From positions 1 through 41,005 of IMG/VR virus record IMGVR_UViG_3300032011_000030: DNA of 41,005 nt. The stretch is one strand, 5' to 3'. A program made the translations under genes and the position numbers. This DNA is from a virus. Below the pieces are notes generated by a model. The model worked only from the letters and a program-made list of their open reading frames with translations. It was not told the origin of the DNA and did not search any database. Shown here piece after piece: positions 19,013-26,484 of this stretch. Position 1 is the first letter of the stretch. Every line of letters begins with the position of its first letter.

Positions 19013-19913
19013 AGTTGCTTGGAAAAAACCCGCTCTCTAAGGGTAAACCCGTATATCTCGGATAGTCGTTCCCAGCCCTTTCTTTTGCTGCGCATGATAA
19101 TTTCAGTGTACCCCAAATTACGGGCCATGTCCTCTAATTCAAAGAACACTTTCTTAGCAATTCCGGGGGTTTTGCAGTAAGCAAACCAAACCAGAAACGG
19201 ATTTGAGTTGGTAAACTGATCGGGTTCCTCTTGTGACACAATTACAAAACCACGGTACTTTTTCGTAAGTTTATCAAAAACCAGTATTAGCCAGCCTCGG
19301 TCCTGCTCCAGTACGTCAAATACCTGAGAGGGCGAAATGCTAGTCTCGGCTTTTCTGATTACTTCCTGCAAATCTTTCAAAAACAACGGGTAGTATCGGA
19401 CAACATTCTTGGCCGAAACTTTTAAAATATCAATTAATTCCCCATGTCCGTCTGGTTTGGGATCGGGTACCAGTACTCCCCGTCGTAAATCAGCACTATC
19501 GCTTTGTCCTTCTTGCTGCTGTCCACGGTTATCGTCGCCGGAATCTTCAAGTTCCCCGTCCCGCTGTTCTCGGGGATCAAGGTGTAGTTGTTCGTCTGAT
19601 GCGTCAGGATCAGATACACCGCCCCCCTCAAGCCCGGTGCCCCCGGCGGAGGGAAAATCGACGTTATCGCTGGGGTCCCCGACGATGCTGACCGAATCAC
19701 TTGAACTGACGAGTTTAAGGTCAGGGTCGTCGCTGCGGCGAGAGTCCCGAGACTGCTCGTCCCGCTTACTTTCGCCTGCGGGTCCAGTGTCAGAAAGTTT
19801 ATCTGGTCCGTCAGGATCTGTAGGGCGCTGTTCAGATTCTGAAACAGCGACTGCACCCAAGTCTCCTTGGTCTGGGGAATTGGTAGGCTCGGGGGCGACA
19901 ACCTTTTGTTCAT
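19009..19913 (-). CDS. Predicted -1 frameshift fusion: 159-residue protein N-terminus joined to a GNAT-like domain (about 301 residues)
   Basis: The frame at 19009-19461 encodes a GNAT-like domain: a strand pair (GWLILVFDKLTKKYRGFVIV), a strand before the CoA region (PFLVWFAYCKTPGIAKKVFF), a helix (ELEDMARNLGYTEIIMRS) and a terminal strand (YGFTLRERVF). It has no ATG, GTG or TTG near the domain start; only ATT (19424) or CTG (19479) could serve. Reading 153 codons of the upstream ORF, then shifting -1 on CCCAAAC at 19455-19461, gives a continuous product of about 301 residues. A Shine-Dalgarno-like GGGGAG lies 14 bases before the slip site, as with known -1 stimulators such as dnaX. The frame is also open upstream to an ATG at 19932, but that part reads as an Asp/Ser/Arg-rich shadow of the overlapping ORF and its ATG has no ribosome binding site. 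A rare start codon remains the main alternative. Confidence 0.5.
19434..19913 (-). CDS. Tail-associated hypothetical protein, 159 residues (zero-frame product)
   Basis: The ATG at 19913 overlaps the TGA of the tail-tube gene (ATGA). The first 45 residues contain a helix (WVQSLFQNLNSALQILTDQI). The rest is beta-rich with Ser, Thr and Val, ending in strands such as AVYLILTHQTNNYTLI and KAIVLIYDGEYWYPI, a pattern like small tail or appendage domains. Seven codons before its TAA stop lies CCCAAAC in the proper X_XXY_YYZ phase. A -1 shift there leads straight into an open frame that lacks its own usable ATG. This ORF is therefore probably the short product of a two-product gene. The family is not recognised. 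Confidence 0.7.
   Translation of the reverse strand: MNKRLSPPSLPIPQTKETWVQSLFQNLNSALQILTDQINFLTLDPQAKVSGTSSLGTLAAATTLTLNSSVQVIRSASSGTPAITSIFPPPGAPGLRGAVYLILTHQTNNYTLIPENSGTGNLKIPATITVDSSKKDKAIVLIYDGEYWYPIPNQTDMGN
19455..19461 (-). promoter_or_regulatory. Candidate -1 ribosomal slippery heptamer CCCAAAC
   Basis: On the minus strand the codons are ATC CCA AAC CAG. The heptamer C_CCA_AAC satisfies X_XXY_YYZ in the zero frame set by the ATG at 19913 (AAC is codon 153). After the slip the next codon, CCA, is in the GNAT-like frame. I saw no strong downstream hairpin. GGGGAG at 19476-19481, 14 bases upstream, may act as the stimulator. Confidence 0.5.
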
Positions 19914-21697
19914 CTAGGGCCTGCTTCTTCATAGTCTACGTCGAAGCCCGAAAGCTCCTGTCCTCCTCCGTACTCAAAAACAAATTTAAAGTAGCGGGCA
20001 TTACCCCGGAGAGTAAACCAGCGGTGAGAGTCAGTAGTACCAATAGTGTTTTGCCCAACATTAGTCCACGCTTCGTCCAAGTCATTCCTACTAAAAACGG
20101 TTAAAGTTGTGCCGCCTCCGGCAATAGTTCCTCTTCCGCCCAGACTCGACCGAAACTCTGGGCCTGTCAGGTAGTCAACGTTCTGAGAAGCTGGAACAAA
20201 ACGTGGTCTAATTTTGCGAAGAAACTTGTAAGTAACACCGTCGCCAAAATCACCAGTCTGGACAACACCTCTTTTATAAGAAGCGTCTCCCGGCAACAGG
20301 GGTGTAAAGGCGACCACATCACTCGGAGAAAGCGTACCGGAGTTTGAGACAAACGCCCGCACATAACCAGACACTGCGCCCGAGGTTCCAACAATGTCGC
20401 CTGATGTGTATTTGAGCGTCTTTGTTCCGGGGCTGGAAGCGTCGTCGTCGGTCGGGAGTTTTAAAGGAGAACCCCACGTAAGCGTACCGGCAGAAGTCAA
20501 GCCTTGAAAAGCTGTCGTGGCTCCAAAGTTTGCATAAGTCGATCCAGTGTTAGTGTCAAAGTTGGGATAAACTACTGACGCTACGTTAGCTTCGCCAATA
20601 GCCCAGCGGTCAGTGTTCACTCCCCACGCAACCCAGCGATCACAGTAATCAGTAGAACTAGACTTGATCCGATTTACTGAAGGGTAATGCCAAAACACAA
20701 CATCGCGCACCATGTCGTATCGGCCCTGCACCAGATCCAAACTTTCCCGGTCAAGGTCCCCGGCTGGACCAAAGATCTTGTCGTACAGCGGATTCTTTAA
20801 AGTTGCTGCGCCGCCGCCGCTTTGAAACTCGTAAAAGTTGTCGTAACCCATGGTCACGTGCCGTTCACCAAGATCCACTACCGCGTCTTGGGACACTGCA
20901 CCGGCTTGCATAGACACAAGGTTGTTCTGCCAACTGGACGAAAACGTCAGAAAATGAGTAGCACGTTCCTTGTAAACGTAGACATCCCGACCAAGAGCCT
21001 TCAGTCCTACAATGTCGCCGGGGCTATCAAACAGAAAAAAGCTTTCTGCCAAGTTCTCGTCGCCAGTTGTCCAGTAATCAAACTTTCCAAAGCCACTTAT
21101 GGAAACTTTAACCTGCCCATTGGTGCCGTCATCGTGGGCCAAAATTACAAAGTTGTTGGCTACTGCAACATATTGCGCTTCGGGTGGAGCGCCAGACCCG
21201 GGCGTCGAATCTTCTATATCGTCAAACACGCCTCCCGTAGAAAACTGAGGCTTGTTGCCGTAGGACGTAGCGATTGTCGTGTCCCCTAATTGCGCAAAAT
21301 GCCAGCGCCGATTGCCACCGGGATTGGAATAATCGCCACCAGCCGCTCGTGTGCGCTCTGTCCACGTTCCAGTGGTGTCCGACCCTGCAATCATATCGCC
21401 CTGCCAGAGCTTGTCAGAAGTGCCTGCAAAAAACAGAGTAGACCCGTCAAGTTTTGTGGCAACGTACGCGCCAAGAATTGGCTTGGCTGCGTCGGGTGGC
21501 CCAAACATCACCGTGGGCGTAACTAAGTTGCGATAGCCCGTAATAGTTGGAATGACGTTTACTGTGCCCAAGTTGCGAGTAACTTTGTTGTAGTCGGGCG
21601 TATCGACTTCCATGTCCGCGCCATCTGTCAATGACGCCGGATTGTTAGACAAAGCATCTGGGGCGTATGTAGCAAGCTCCACCCTCTCAATAGGCAT
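19910..21697 (-). CDS. Tail tube / nozzle protein (tubular protein B or P22 gp10-like)
   Basis: 595 residues from the ATG at 21697, which has GGAG at a spacing of about seven and follows the adaptor stop by one base. The frame is open further upstream, to 21823, but that part overlaps the adaptor gene and has no ribosome binding site. The sequence is beta-rich throughout, with many Gly, Asp, Thr and aromatic residues and repeated strand-turn blocks (GSTLFFAGTSDKLWQGD, YVAVANNFVILAHDDG, VVFWHYPSV). That suits a beta-propeller-type nozzle or packaged-DNA stabilisation protein. Directly after the adaptor in the late operon is the usual place of gp10/tubular B. Function is by order and fold style, not by a named motif. 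Confidence 0.75.
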   Translation of the reverse strand: MPIERVELATYAPDALSNNPASLTDGADMEVDTPDYNKVTRNLGTVNVIPTITGYRNLVTPTVMFGPPDAAKPILGAYVATKLDGSTLFFAGTSDKLWQGDMIAGSDTTGTWTERTRAAGGDYSNPGGNRRWHFAQLGDTTIATSYGNKPQFSTGGVFDDIEDSTPGSGAPPEAQYVAVANNFVILAHDDGTNGQVKVSISGFGKFDYWTTGDENLAESFFLFDSPGDIVGLKALGRDVYVYKERATHFLTFSSSWQNNLVSMQAGAVSQDAVVDLGERHVTMGYDNFYEFQSGGGAATLKNPLYDKIFGPAGDLDRESLDLVQGRYDMVRDVVFWHYPSVNRIKSSSTDYCDRWVAWGVNTDRWAIGEANVASVVYPNFDTNTGSTYANFGATTAFQGLTSAGTLTWGSPLKLPTDDDASSPGTKTLKYTSGDIVGTSGAVSGYVRAFVSNSGTLSPSDVVAFTPLLPGDASYKRGVVQTGDFGDGVTYKFLRKIRPRFVPASQNVDYLTGPEFRSSLGGRGTIAGGGTTLTVFSRNDLDEAWTNVGQNTIGTTDSHRWFTLRGNARYFKFVFEYGGGQELSGFDVDYEEAGPR

Positions 21698-21698
21698 A

Positions 21699-22448
21699 CT
21701 ACACTCCTGCGGGGCGTACTGCGTCGAAAAACGCTCGCGACTCCGTTTTTGTAATAAGGCGGTTGTACTCCAACTCGGCCATTTTTTCTTGAGCTTGCGC
21801 CAAATCAAACTGTTGCAAGACATCGGCGTACAGCAAACCTTTGGCGTAGCAACGAATCATACGTTCGGCTTCATTAAACCAAAAGTTTGTAAACCCGTCA
21901 GCGTCGTTCAAGTCCGGTTTTGGAATACGAGCAGTGTACCGCAGTCGAATTGTATACGGCGCTACAGATTCCACTGTAGCCGCACCCGCCGCATTGGAAT
22001 ACTTGGGAGCTTGCGGTCGAGGGTACAACCGAATACGGCTAGTTTCATATTTTTCTTCGGACAACGAAGAAACAGCCGGTCCATCGAAGCACCAATACGA
22101 TGGCACTCCCTCGAAAGGTCCGGACGTAGAACTCTCTGACACGGTGTCCATGTCATCCAGTTCTTGATACGTGAGTTTTGTAAGTTGGGTGATTACAGTG
22201 TTGTCGTCTAACGACACGTAAAGGTCAGAAGAATACTCGGTTGGTAGGTCGTAGTAAGCTGACCCTTTACCGGTGCTATCTTCTGCCGTAGCCGTAGTCG
22301 AAATAGTAGTAGTTACGCTATTAACCCACAGAGGCTCATCTTGAAAATGAGAAATGGCATCTCTGATGGACTCTTTAATGTCAACGTCCACATCGCTGCG
22401 CTGAATATCGCGCTTGATGCGGTCACGCATTTCTCCGTAAGTTCCCAT
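21699..22448 (-). CDS. Head-to-tail adaptor protein (gp4-like / tubular protein A-like)
   Basis: 249 residues. The N-terminal helices (MRDRIKRDIQRSDVDVDIKESIRDAISHFQDEPLW) and C-terminal helices (FNEAERMIRCYAKGLLYADVLQQFDLAQAQEKMAELEYNRL region) bracket a central beta region. This is the layout of gp4-type connectors that bind under the portal ring. Size and position (capsid, adaptor, tube) agree. The ATG at 22448 has no clear Shine-Dalgarno sequence. It lies 13 bases after a strong hairpin with a T-tract, so expression probably depends on terminator read-through. A second ATG, at codon 7, has GGAG only two bases away. Confidence 0.75.
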   Translation of the reverse strand: MGTYGEMRDRIKRDIQRSDVDVDIKESIRDAISHFQDEPLWVNSVTTTISTTATAEDSTGKGSAYYDLPTEYSSDLYVSLDDNTVITQLTKLTYQELDDMDTVSESSTSGPFEGVPSYWCFDGPAVSSLSEEKYETSRIRLYPRPQAPKYSNAAGAATVESVAPYTIRLRYTARIPKPDLNDADGFTNFWFNEAERMIRCYAKGLLYADVLQQFDLAQAQEKMAELEYNRLITKTESRAFFDAVRPAGV

Positions 22449-22460
22449 AGTTTAAAACCA

Positions 22461-22499
22461 AAAAGGCCGGGGACCGGATACACCAGCCCCCGGCCTTTT
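22461..22499 (-). terminator. Strong intrinsic terminator (bidirectional) between capsid and tail genes
   Basis: The arms aaaaggccgggg (22461-22472) and ccccggcctttt (22488-22499) pair perfectly over 12 bp around a 15-base loop, with T-tracts on both strands. On the minus strand it follows the capsid group and precedes the adaptor start. Confidence 0.85.
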
Positions 22500-22521
22500 C
22501 TAAGCCTGTGTTAGACTTTGT

Positions 22522-22674
22522 TTACTTTTTGACGCCGTACGGATTCGTATCATCCGAGGGAGGTCCAACGCGGTCCGCGCCAGATCCACCGTCCGAATAC
22601 TTAGCCGTCGCATTGGCACCGGAAGTGTCAATGCCTTTATCTCCAGCGTCCTTCTTGCTTTCGTTATCAGCCAT
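22522..22674 (-). CDS. Small hydrophilic protein, 50 residues
   Basis: This ORF runs from the ATG at 22674 to the TAA at 22522 and has a strong ribosome binding site (AAGGAGATAGAAA before the ATG). It begins MADNESKKDAGDKGIDTSG and ends NPYGVKK. It is rich in Asp, Gly, Ser and Lys, with no hydrophobic core, so it is probably disordered. It follows the decoration-like gene by 11 bases and is the last gene before the terminator, so it should be made at a level similar to capsid proteins. The function is unknown; a small head-associated protein is possible. Confidence 0.75.
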   Translation of the reverse strand: MADNESKKDAGDKGIDTSGANATAKYSDGGSGADRVGPPSDDTNPYGVKK

Positions 22675-22685
22675 TTTCTATCTCC

Positions 22686-23153
22686 TTACGCTTGAGCCGT
22701 GAAGCCCGGAATAGCGAACTCGGTCGAGTACGTGATGGACGCGGAGAGTGTCCCCGCAACCGTCGCGCTGCCACCGACAGTTTTCAGCGTGAACTTCATC
22801 AACGACGCTGTGGCATATTTAACCGGAACAGAGGTAGGCGCAGTACCGGAATTGGCACCATAGGTAGCCGAGGTAGTAACACTACCTCCGTCAACCCAAC
22901 CGTCCTCGGCGGCGGTATCACCAATATCCACCGTGGACGCGCCAGAGCCACCAAGCGAAGGTACCCTCACCGCCCACGCAACAACCGTCGCGTTCTGAGG
23001 GATATGGAAAAGATTCACCACATCGCCTGCCACCAGAGCCGCACCGTCTTTGGCCGTAGCCAGATTGACAGTAGTGACCACGGTCGTGGTTCCGATGGGA
23101 TGAATTACAGCCTGAGAATTTGTCTCAGTCCTCTCAGCATTATACGTAGCCAT
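22686..23153 (-). CDS. Capsid decoration / head protein, 155 residues
   Basis: The ATG at 23153 follows AAGGAGATATGAAAA, a strong ribosome binding site. The protein is almost entirely beta-prone, rich in Thr, Val, Ala and Gly, with strands such as TTTVVTTVNLATA, ATVVAWAVRVPSL and LMKFTLKTVGG. It lies 13 bases after the major capsid gene and has the size of head decoration proteins. From memory, podovirus clusters with N4-gp56-type capsids often carry such a protein in this place. A short tail or fibre protein is less likely from the position. Confidence 0.65.
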   Translation of the reverse strand: MATYNAERTETNSQAVIHPIGTTTVVTTVNLATAKDGAALVAGDVVNLFHIPQNATVVAWAVRVPSLGGSGASTVDIGDTAAEDGWVDGGSVTTSATYGANSGTAPTSVPVKYATASLMKFTLKTVGGSATVAGTLSASITYSTEFAIPGFTAQA

Positions 23154-23166
23154 TTTTCATATCTCC

Positions 23167-24399
23167 TTAATCCTTGATGGTTCCGCCAGTACCCGGCGAG
23201 TACGAAGACATGACGATAGTTCCAAAGTCCTTGCTGTTAAACTGGGTCTTTTTCATCCCATAAACAAGAGCCGAGGAAACGCCAAGCTGGTTCTCGTAAT
23301 CGTTGAGAACTTCGGTCCACTTGAACTTAATGTTCGAGCCACTGTAACCGTAGGCTCGGCCAAAGGCGATGCAACCTGCCTGCGCTCCGCAGAAAATACC
23401 GCGAGCAACACCCTCTGCATCACTGCTCAAATAGGTTTGGTGGGCAGCGTTAATGCCAGTGCTAGTTCCAAAAGGAACGCGGGCGTCTTCGTGAATAATG
23501 ACACCCGAGTACATTCCAACCGCGCCCGTGAAGAGCGGGTTCTTGGTGATCGCGCCACCCTGCAACGCAGCTTTCTGGATGTCCATCCACTGACCCGACT
23601 GCGTGTTACGGCGAAGGTCGTAAATCTGATACGGGTGCAGGAAGGCCACGTAGCACTCCATGCCGTTCATCTTGATCGGGCGAATTGGAGTTGCAAGCGT
23701 ACGAGCCTTAATGACAGCCTTGTCCAGCATACGAAGATTAAACGCAAACTTGGCCTGAGAAGCTGCATCCACGGGGCCGTCGTCCGACAATTCTTTTTCC
23801 GCAAGGTCTACAGTGCTAAGGTTGCTATCAGCCGTAAGATCATCCGGGAGGATTGCATGATCGCTGGCGAGGTAATTCCTAACACCACTAGCCGCCTGCG
23901 TGACGGTCGGATTAATCACAGCGTTCATGCCGCTGTAGATGTTGTTCGTGTTGGTCGGGTTGGTGTTACCAGAAAGCTGGTTAATGAGAGACGCATCGAG
24001 ACGCTGCGCCCACCAGTCAACAAGACCGGCCTGCGCTTCGGCGCGAATGTCAAACGTCACACGCTGCTGCGACATATTACCGACAACCTTCACCGCGTGG
24101 CGAAGCTGGTTGATGGTGATCGTGTCACGGTACGTGACCAGCGATTCTTCCTGACCGTCGAGGGTCGAGTCACCAGCGATACCGGCACCAGCCAACTGCA
24201 TACGCAGTCCGTAGTGCAGAGTGTCGCCCGCGCCCTTGGAAAGTTCGTCTTTTACTTGAATTACGCTGTCAGATCCGGTGCCGATAAACTTGTCAAGCTG
24301 GGTCGCTTTGATTGACTCAACGAAAAGCTTCTTGGCCCAAATTTTAACAGCAAGATCGTCATTAGTGCCGAACGTCGCGTTCGGATTTGCACTGGCCAT
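23167..24399 (-). CDS. Major capsid protein (N4-gp56 / DUF4043-like, HK97 fold)
   Basis: 410 residues from the ATG at 24399 with AAGGAGG five to seven bases before it. The family signature is visible: KGAGDT (55-60), LRMQL (65-69), GDSTLDGQEESL (76-87) and RHAV (100-103), the glycine-rich loop and following strand typical of N4-gp56-type capsids. It forms the icosahedral shell together with the scaffold encoded just upstream. Gene order scaffold, capsid, decoration, terminator, adaptor supports the call. The strong ribosome binding site suits a protein made in hundreds of copies per particle. Confidence 0.88.
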   Translation of the reverse strand: MASANPNATFGTNDDLAVKIWAKKLFVESIKATQLDKFIGTGSDSVIQVKDELSKGAGDTLHYGLRMQLAGAGIAGDSTLDGQEESLVTYRDTITINQLRHAVKVVGNMSQQRVTFDIRAEAQAGLVDWWAQRLDASLINQLSGNTNPTNTNNIYSGMNAVINPTVTQAASGVRNYLASDHAILPDDLTADSNLSTVDLAEKELSDDGPVDAASQAKFAFNLRMLDKAVIKARTLATPIRPIKMNGMECYVAFLHPYQIYDLRRNTQSGQWMDIQKAALQGGAITKNPLFTGAVGMYSGVIIHEDARVPFGTSTGINAAHQTYLSSDAEGVARGIFCGAQAGCIAFGRAYGYSGSNIKFKWTEVLNDYENQLGVSSALVYGMKKTQFNSKDFGTIVMSSYSPGTGGTIKD

Positions 24400-24594
24400 T
24401 ATAGCCTCCTTGCTAAAGTTAAAGTTAGATAGACGTTAAAGTTTTTTGTTCCACCGTTGGGTCGTGTCGGGGAGTACACGAAACAGATCGTTGGTCATCT
24501 GGCACCGGTTGCCGTATCGTCGCAACCACTCACGAATCGGGTCGTAAGGCCACCCGTCACCATGGCGAACTTTTATAATAAATCTAAAACAGGG
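24400..24594 (-). other. Intergenic region between scaffold and capsid with an in-frame open stretch
   Basis: 195 bases. The first 52 codons after the scaffold TGA remain open in the same frame, to a TAA at 24436-24438, and read as a Trp/Arg-rich peptide (including GWPYDPIREWLRRYGNRC). There is no ATG with a ribosome binding site. Near the capsid start the minus strand has repeats of CTTTAAC. No other gene seen. Confidence 0.5.
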
Positions 24595-25548
24595 TCAAGC
24601 TCCGAGCAATGCTTCCAGCATGCCGGGATTCTGACGGCGAAACGCATCAAACTCCGCGTCCGTCATGTCAGCAAGACTTTCCAAATTCTGAGGAGAACTG
24701 GAAACTCCTCGGCCCGTGCCTGCGCCTGTCGCTGACCGCACACCTTCTGCAAGACGATTTACTCGGTCTGTGGCCTGCCGAGAAACGGCGGAGACACCTT
24801 GCCCAGCGTACCCCCGCTGTCGAGCGAGATTGTATACTACTTCGGCGGGGTTCTGCCGCCATCCAGAAAACTGCCCGTTCTGGTCCTGAGTCATGCTGTT
24901 CTGAACAATCATTGACTTCTCATTGTCAAGAACCTGTTCAACGGCTTGGCCCTGATAACCCATGGACTGCAACTCTTGACGGCGAGATTCAATCAAATGA
25001 TTGTAAGCGTCCCAGTAATCAGGGTTCTTGGAAACAAACTCTGCCTGCAAACTCTGCGACTGCGAGATAATGTGGTCTTGGTGGTTGCGTTCCGCCAAGC
25101 TGCGGTGCATGTCCACGCCTTGCTGCGCCATTTGGCCAAGCCCGGTAAGCTGTTTCTCTACTTGCTGGATGCGCCAGTTGGCGTATCCCAGCGGATCTTC
25201 GTCTTCGTCGGGGCGCTCTTCTTCCTGTTGCTGCTCATGCATACGCTGCTGCGCTGCTTGCTGCCGCTGGGCCGACTGTTGAAGGCGTTCGTTTATAAGG
25301 GCTAGGTTATTGCCCTGTGCATCTAGTTTTTTCTCAAGCTCTTGACGGCGGCGTCTTTCATAAAGAAGTTCGTTGAGCGGCACGTTGTTTTGTTGCGGCT
25401 CTTCTTCATAAGACTCTTCCTGTGGCTCACTGGCAGTTTCGTAAGTTTCTACTTCTTCTTCTTCATACTCTTCCGTGTCTTCCGACTCAATGTCGTTAGC
25501 CTCCAAGTAATCGTCAGTGTCCACTACTTCGTCGTCAAAGATTCCCAT
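24595..25548 (-). CDS. Scaffolding protein, 317 residues
   Basis: The ATG at 25548 has AGGA five bases upstream. Residues 1-55 are very acidic (runs of Glu and Asp). Residues about 60-150 form a long Gln/Arg/Glu coiled coil (LYERRRRQELEKKLDA, RQQAAQQRMHEQQQEEE). Further helices follow, and the C-terminus (TDAEFDAFRRQNPGMLEALL) is a short helix suited to binding capsid. It directly precedes the major capsid gene, as scaffolds do. It would direct procapsid assembly and leave before or during packaging. The TGA stop is followed by a further 52 open codons in frame. Confidence 0.8.
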   Translation of the reverse strand: MGIFDDEVVDTDDYLEANDIESEDTEEYEEEEVETYETASEPQEESYEEEPQQNNVPLNELLYERRRRQELEKKLDAQGNNLALINERLQQSAQRQQAAQQRMHEQQQEEERPDEDEDPLGYANWRIQQVEKQLTGLGQMAQQGVDMHRSLAERNHQDHIISQSQSLQAEFVSKNPDYWDAYNHLIESRRQELQSMGYQGQAVEQVLDNEKSMIVQNSMTQDQNGQFSGWRQNPAEVVYNLARQRGYAGQGVSAVSRQATDRVNRLAEGVRSATGAGTGRGVSSSPQNLESLADMTDAEFDAFRRQNPGMLEALLGA

Positions 25549-25555
25549 TGTTTTC

Positions 25556-25915
25556 CTATGCTCGTTTGGGGATGGCCCACTGCTTTACTGGCACGGACGG
25601 TCCTTCCGCCATTACCTCGGGAGCATCTGCTCCAAGCAACTCGCTCATCTCGTCAGGGGTTTCTGAATACTCATCGGCCATTTCAGCACCCAAGGTGTTC
25701 TCCTTGGAGGACTTGCGGCCTTTCTTCGCCTTCGTTTTTTTCTTGGTAGGGCTAGAGTACTCGTCGCCTACTTCCATGTAGACGTTGTTCTCGCCCAATG
25801 CGCCACGGACTTTTTGGTAAAACTCATCAACCTCTTCGGGCGACATATCGTAATCGAGATTAAACAGTACGTCGTCTGTTTCCCGACCGTCCTGTTTTCT
25901 TTTGATTTTAGGCAT
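25556..25915 (-). CDS. Hypothetical acidic protein, 119 residues
   Basis: The best start is the ATG at 25915 (MPKIKRKQDG), eight bases inside the preceding gene, with GAGG upstream at about eight bases. The frame is open to 26074, but the extra part is a shadow of the neighbouring gene. The N-terminus is basic, the middle is a short helix (MSPEEVDEFYQKVRGALG), a Lys/Ser run follows, and the C-terminal 40 residues are acidic. It lies between portal and scaffold, so a head-assembly role is likely. The family is not recognised. Confidence 0.65.
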   Translation of the reverse strand: MPKIKRKQDGRETDDVLFNLDYDMSPEEVDEFYQKVRGALGENNVYMEVGDEYSSPTKKKTKAKKGRKSSKENTLGAEMADEYSETPDEMSELLGADAPEVMAEGPSVPVKQWAIPKRA

Positions 25916-26255
25916 ACTCGCTAGCCTCATCCAGCATGCCTTCAACTTCGGAGGACTCCCCACCGGAATTGATAGACTCGTCAATCGAAGTCCGTGTTTC
26001 GGGAGGCAGGTTCGGCCAAAGCATTGCCAACTCTTGCGGCCAATACTCAGGAGCCTGATCGCCCAACGGGTCAAAGCCAGTCTCGGGTTTACCCGGCATA
26101 CCGTCCGGACCTTCTTCCATCATGGACTTCATGGCGTCCTGAGTCACAGGCTCGGTATCCGAAAAGGGTAGCGGGGCAGAAGCCATCGCGTCAGGCGTGT
26201 TGGCTCCCTCAAAAGTCTTGGGCGGCATACCTTGCCGCATCGGTGGCTTCATCAC
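25908..26255 (-). CDS. Hypothetical Pro/Met/Glu-rich protein, 115 residues
   Basis: Starts MMKPPMRQGMPPKTF at 26255 (a second ATG lies at 26252). Only a weak GAGG is seen about 12 bases upstream. The protein is rich in Pro, Met, Glu and Ser, with one Trp-containing segment (EYWPQELAMLWPNLPP) and an acidic C-terminal helix (SSEVEGMLDEASEYA). No membrane segment or catalytic motif. Placed between portal and scaffold, it may be a head-assembly accessory, but no family is recognised. Confidence 0.6.
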   Translation of the reverse strand: MMKPPMRQGMPPKTFEGANTPDAMASAPLPFSDTEPVTQDAMKSMMEEGPDGMPGKPETGFDPLGDQAPEYWPQELAMLWPNLPPETRTSIDESINSGGESSEVEGMLDEASEYA

Positions 26256-26259
26256 AGCT

Positions 26260-26469
26260 TTAACCCTCGTACTTTACAAAGTTATCAGAATCGTCGTCCA
26301 TCATCTTTTTGACGTTGGGCTTAGACGCTTTTTTCTTGGAAGACTTCTTCTTCTTCTTTTTCTTTTTCTTCTTGTCGCCCTTTTCCGCTTTTACGCCCGG
26401 AACATCCAGAAAGGCGTTAGCAGAATTGGGGGTAAACTTCTTCTCGGGAAAATCTTTTGGTCGTGGCAT
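26260..26469 (-). CDS. Small lysine-rich protein with poly-Lys run, 69 residues
   Basis: It starts MPRPKDFPEKKFTPNSANAF at 26469, 15 bases after the portal stop, with only a weak GAGA upstream. Residues 32-50 are almost all lysine (a run of about ten, then SSKKKASK), and the tail is acidic (MMDDDSDNFVKY). Such a patch could bind nucleic acid or contact the acidic scaffold N-terminus. The coding run is AAG/AAA on the minus strand and could be prone to slippage. Function unknown. Confidence 0.6.
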   Translation of the reverse strand: MPRPKDFPEKKFTPNSANAFLDVPGVKAEKGDKKKKKKKKKKSSKKKASKPNVKKMMDDDSDNFVKYEG

Positions 26470-26484
26470 CGTCGTCTCTACAAT

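Noticed and set aside
19434-19932. N-terminal half of a 307-residue minus-strand ORF beginning at the ATG at 19932
   Set aside because: It overlaps the whole 159-residue ORF in another frame, is an Asp/Ser/Arg-rich low-complexity translation typical of a shadow frame, and its ATG has no ribosome binding site. Only its C-terminal part (from about 19461 down) looks like a real domain.
21698-21823. Upstream extension of the tail tube gene
   Set aside because: These 42 codons lie inside the adaptor gene; the ATG at 21697 has GGAG at good spacing.
25916-26074. Upstream extension of the 119-residue gene
   Set aside because: It overlaps the neighbouring coding sequence with a Trp/Arg/Leu-rich shadow translation and has no ribosome binding site.
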